From: Undaria pinnatifida
Lineage: Eukaryota > Sar > Phaeophyceae > Laminariales > Alariaceae
Direction of reading: 5' to 3'
DNA length: 64,000 nucleotides
Assembly (NCBI GenBank): GCA_012845835.1
Contig: JABAKD010000023.1
Location: 186,001 to 250,000 of the forward strand
Positions 63,363 to 64,000 of this stretch are shown in pieces. Within the stretch, counting starts at the first letter, position 1. Each line of letters opens with the position of its first letter. Position numbers and translations under genes: made by a program. The notes below the pieces were generated by a model. It saw only the letters and a program-made list of their open reading frames with translations, was not told the DNA's origin and did no database searches.

Positions 63363-64000
63363 TTATTTTCTACCCCATACTGTTCCTTCCCCCGGCTGTC
63401 TCTCCTTTGCCACCTTTGCCCTCGCAAGCTTACGTGACACCCTCGTGGAATCGTCTATGTTATTACGCGTGTACGCCTTGTACGCGTCGGACCTCCACCT
63501 CCCCTCTCTCTGGATCACTCGTTCCGATATGTCTCCCCCCGCCGCAAGCGTGGTCGCTCCTCCGATACGCAGCGAGTGCAGGGCGAACTCATCGGGATTC
63601 CGACCTGACTTCGCCACCACCTCCTTGATTGCTCGTAAGGCACGGCCATATCTAACCACTCTTACGGCCTTGCCACATCGATACGAGGCAAGGGGGGCGT
63701 GGTCGGGCAAACCAGGAAAACATGACATCAACTCCAACATAAGGGCAACGGCCCCGCCGTCTGCCCTAAAGGACGACCTCGGCCCACGCACCTCGCTTCG
63801 AGTCCGCGCGAGCACACTTCCGACCTGTCCCTGATCACTCTTATGCCCCTTAAACCGCAACTCTACCTTGTCGGACTGTTGCCCCCGCGTGTTATCCAAC
63901 TGTGTGCCGTTGGCGAAAAACGCCACGTCACCCCGCGTCAGGCAGTGCACAGGGTGCACCGCCCCCGAATCCGCGGCGAACATTTCGTCCGATCGCGTCA
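63363..64000 (-). CDS. Tyrosine recombinase, 5' part outside the window
   Basis: An ATG at 63983 exists, but the frame is open to the window edge and the upstream codons read TRSDE, fitting the box I Arg of DIRS-type recombinases, so the protein starts beyond 64000. Counting from that ATG, HSLR (136-139) is the box II His-X2-Arg, GRW (161-163) the third position and Tyr 171 in YKAYTRNN the likely nucleophile, so all catalytic residues seem present. LHSLRIGGATTLAAGG and VIQREGRW are typical of recombinases from DIRS/Ngaro retrotransposons. The enzyme would join a circular cDNA to the genome without an integrase. The C-terminus (VSRKLARAKVAKERQ) is basic. The frame is intact, so the copy may be young. 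Confidence 0.85.
   Translation of the reverse strand, partial: TRSDEMFAADSGAVHPVHCLTRGDVAFFANGTQLDNTRGQQSDKVELRFKGHKSDQGQVGSVLARTRSEVRGPRSSFRADGGAVALMLELMSCFPGLPDHAPLASYRCGKAVRVVRYGRALRAIKEVVAKSGRNPDEFALHSLRIGGATTLAAGGDISERVIQREGRWRSDAYKAYTRNNIDDSTRVSRKLARAKVAKERQPGEGTVWGRK

Larger units (their letters stand above)
62441..64000 (-). mobile_element. Probable Ngaro/PAT-type (DIRS order) retrotransposon, 3' end
   Basis: Read on the minus strand the order is: tyrosine recombinase gene (64000 to 63363), 40 bp, direct repeat B1 (63322-63081), 398 bp of unique sequence (63080-62683), direct repeat B2 (62682-62441). This is the B1-A2-B2 split-direct-repeat layout found downstream of the recombinase in Ngaro- and PAT-like elements. 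B1 and B2 are 242 bp and differ at a single position. Reverse transcriptase, gag and the left A1 repeat should lie beyond the right edge. Confidence 0.65.

Overview
The window is nuclear DNA of a eukaryote, most probably a brown alga (Phaeophyceae, Ectocarpus-like). The strongest evidence is two genes made almost entirely of EsV-1-7 cysteine/histidine repeats (C-X4-C-X15/16-C-X2-H-X12). This family is greatly expanded in brown algae and is named after a gene of the Ectocarpus virus EsV-1. The density of degraded retroelements, spliceable exon fragments with GT donors, and the lack of compact operon-like coding all agree with this. The species cannot be named from the sequence.

Layout. 1-4400: a dispersed repeat copy (a second copy lies at 25.5-27.1 kb), a 137-bp tandem duplication and a broken basic ORF. 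4.4-9.5 kb: a degenerate satellite of about 205 bp per unit, interrupted twice by the same short dispersed element. 9.5-16.3 kb: half of a foldback element, tRNA-like tandem repeats, a Ty1/copia relic and small tandem duplications. 17.3-20.6 kb: EsV-1-7 gene 1 (minus strand) with decayed repeats upstream of it. 20.6-31 kb: repeat-rich DNA with GCNGT pentamer arrays, an inverted repeat carrying the same exon-like sequence in both arms, and the second large repeat copy. 31.0-32.2 kb: EsV-1-7 gene 2 (plus strand). 37.3-48.6 kb: a decayed Ty3/gypsy polyprotein whose RNase H domain is cut in two by about 6.6 kb of foreign DNA. That block holds two arrays of an 11-bp minisatellite, a Pif1-like helicase C-terminus, an OTU-type cysteine protease fragment and a 342-bp tandem repeat. 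51-57 kb: tandem repeats and a 413-bp Mutator-like foldback element with a 9-bp target duplication. 57.4-58.5 kb: exons of a parallel beta-helix protein, with a frameshift. 62.2-64 kb: an orphan zinc-finger exon, then the 3' end of a probable Ngaro/PAT-type (DIRS order) retrotransposon. This consists of a tyrosine recombinase followed by 242-bp split direct repeats, and the element runs off the right edge.

How the parts relate. Most of the window is a layered record of mobile elements. The Ty3 copy is the oldest clear layer. It was split by the minisatellite/helicase block and separately hit by the short dispersed element, which also invaded the satellite array. The EsV-1-7 genes are the best candidates for functional host genes. 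No rRNA, complete tRNA, CRISPR array, promoter or terminator could be supported.
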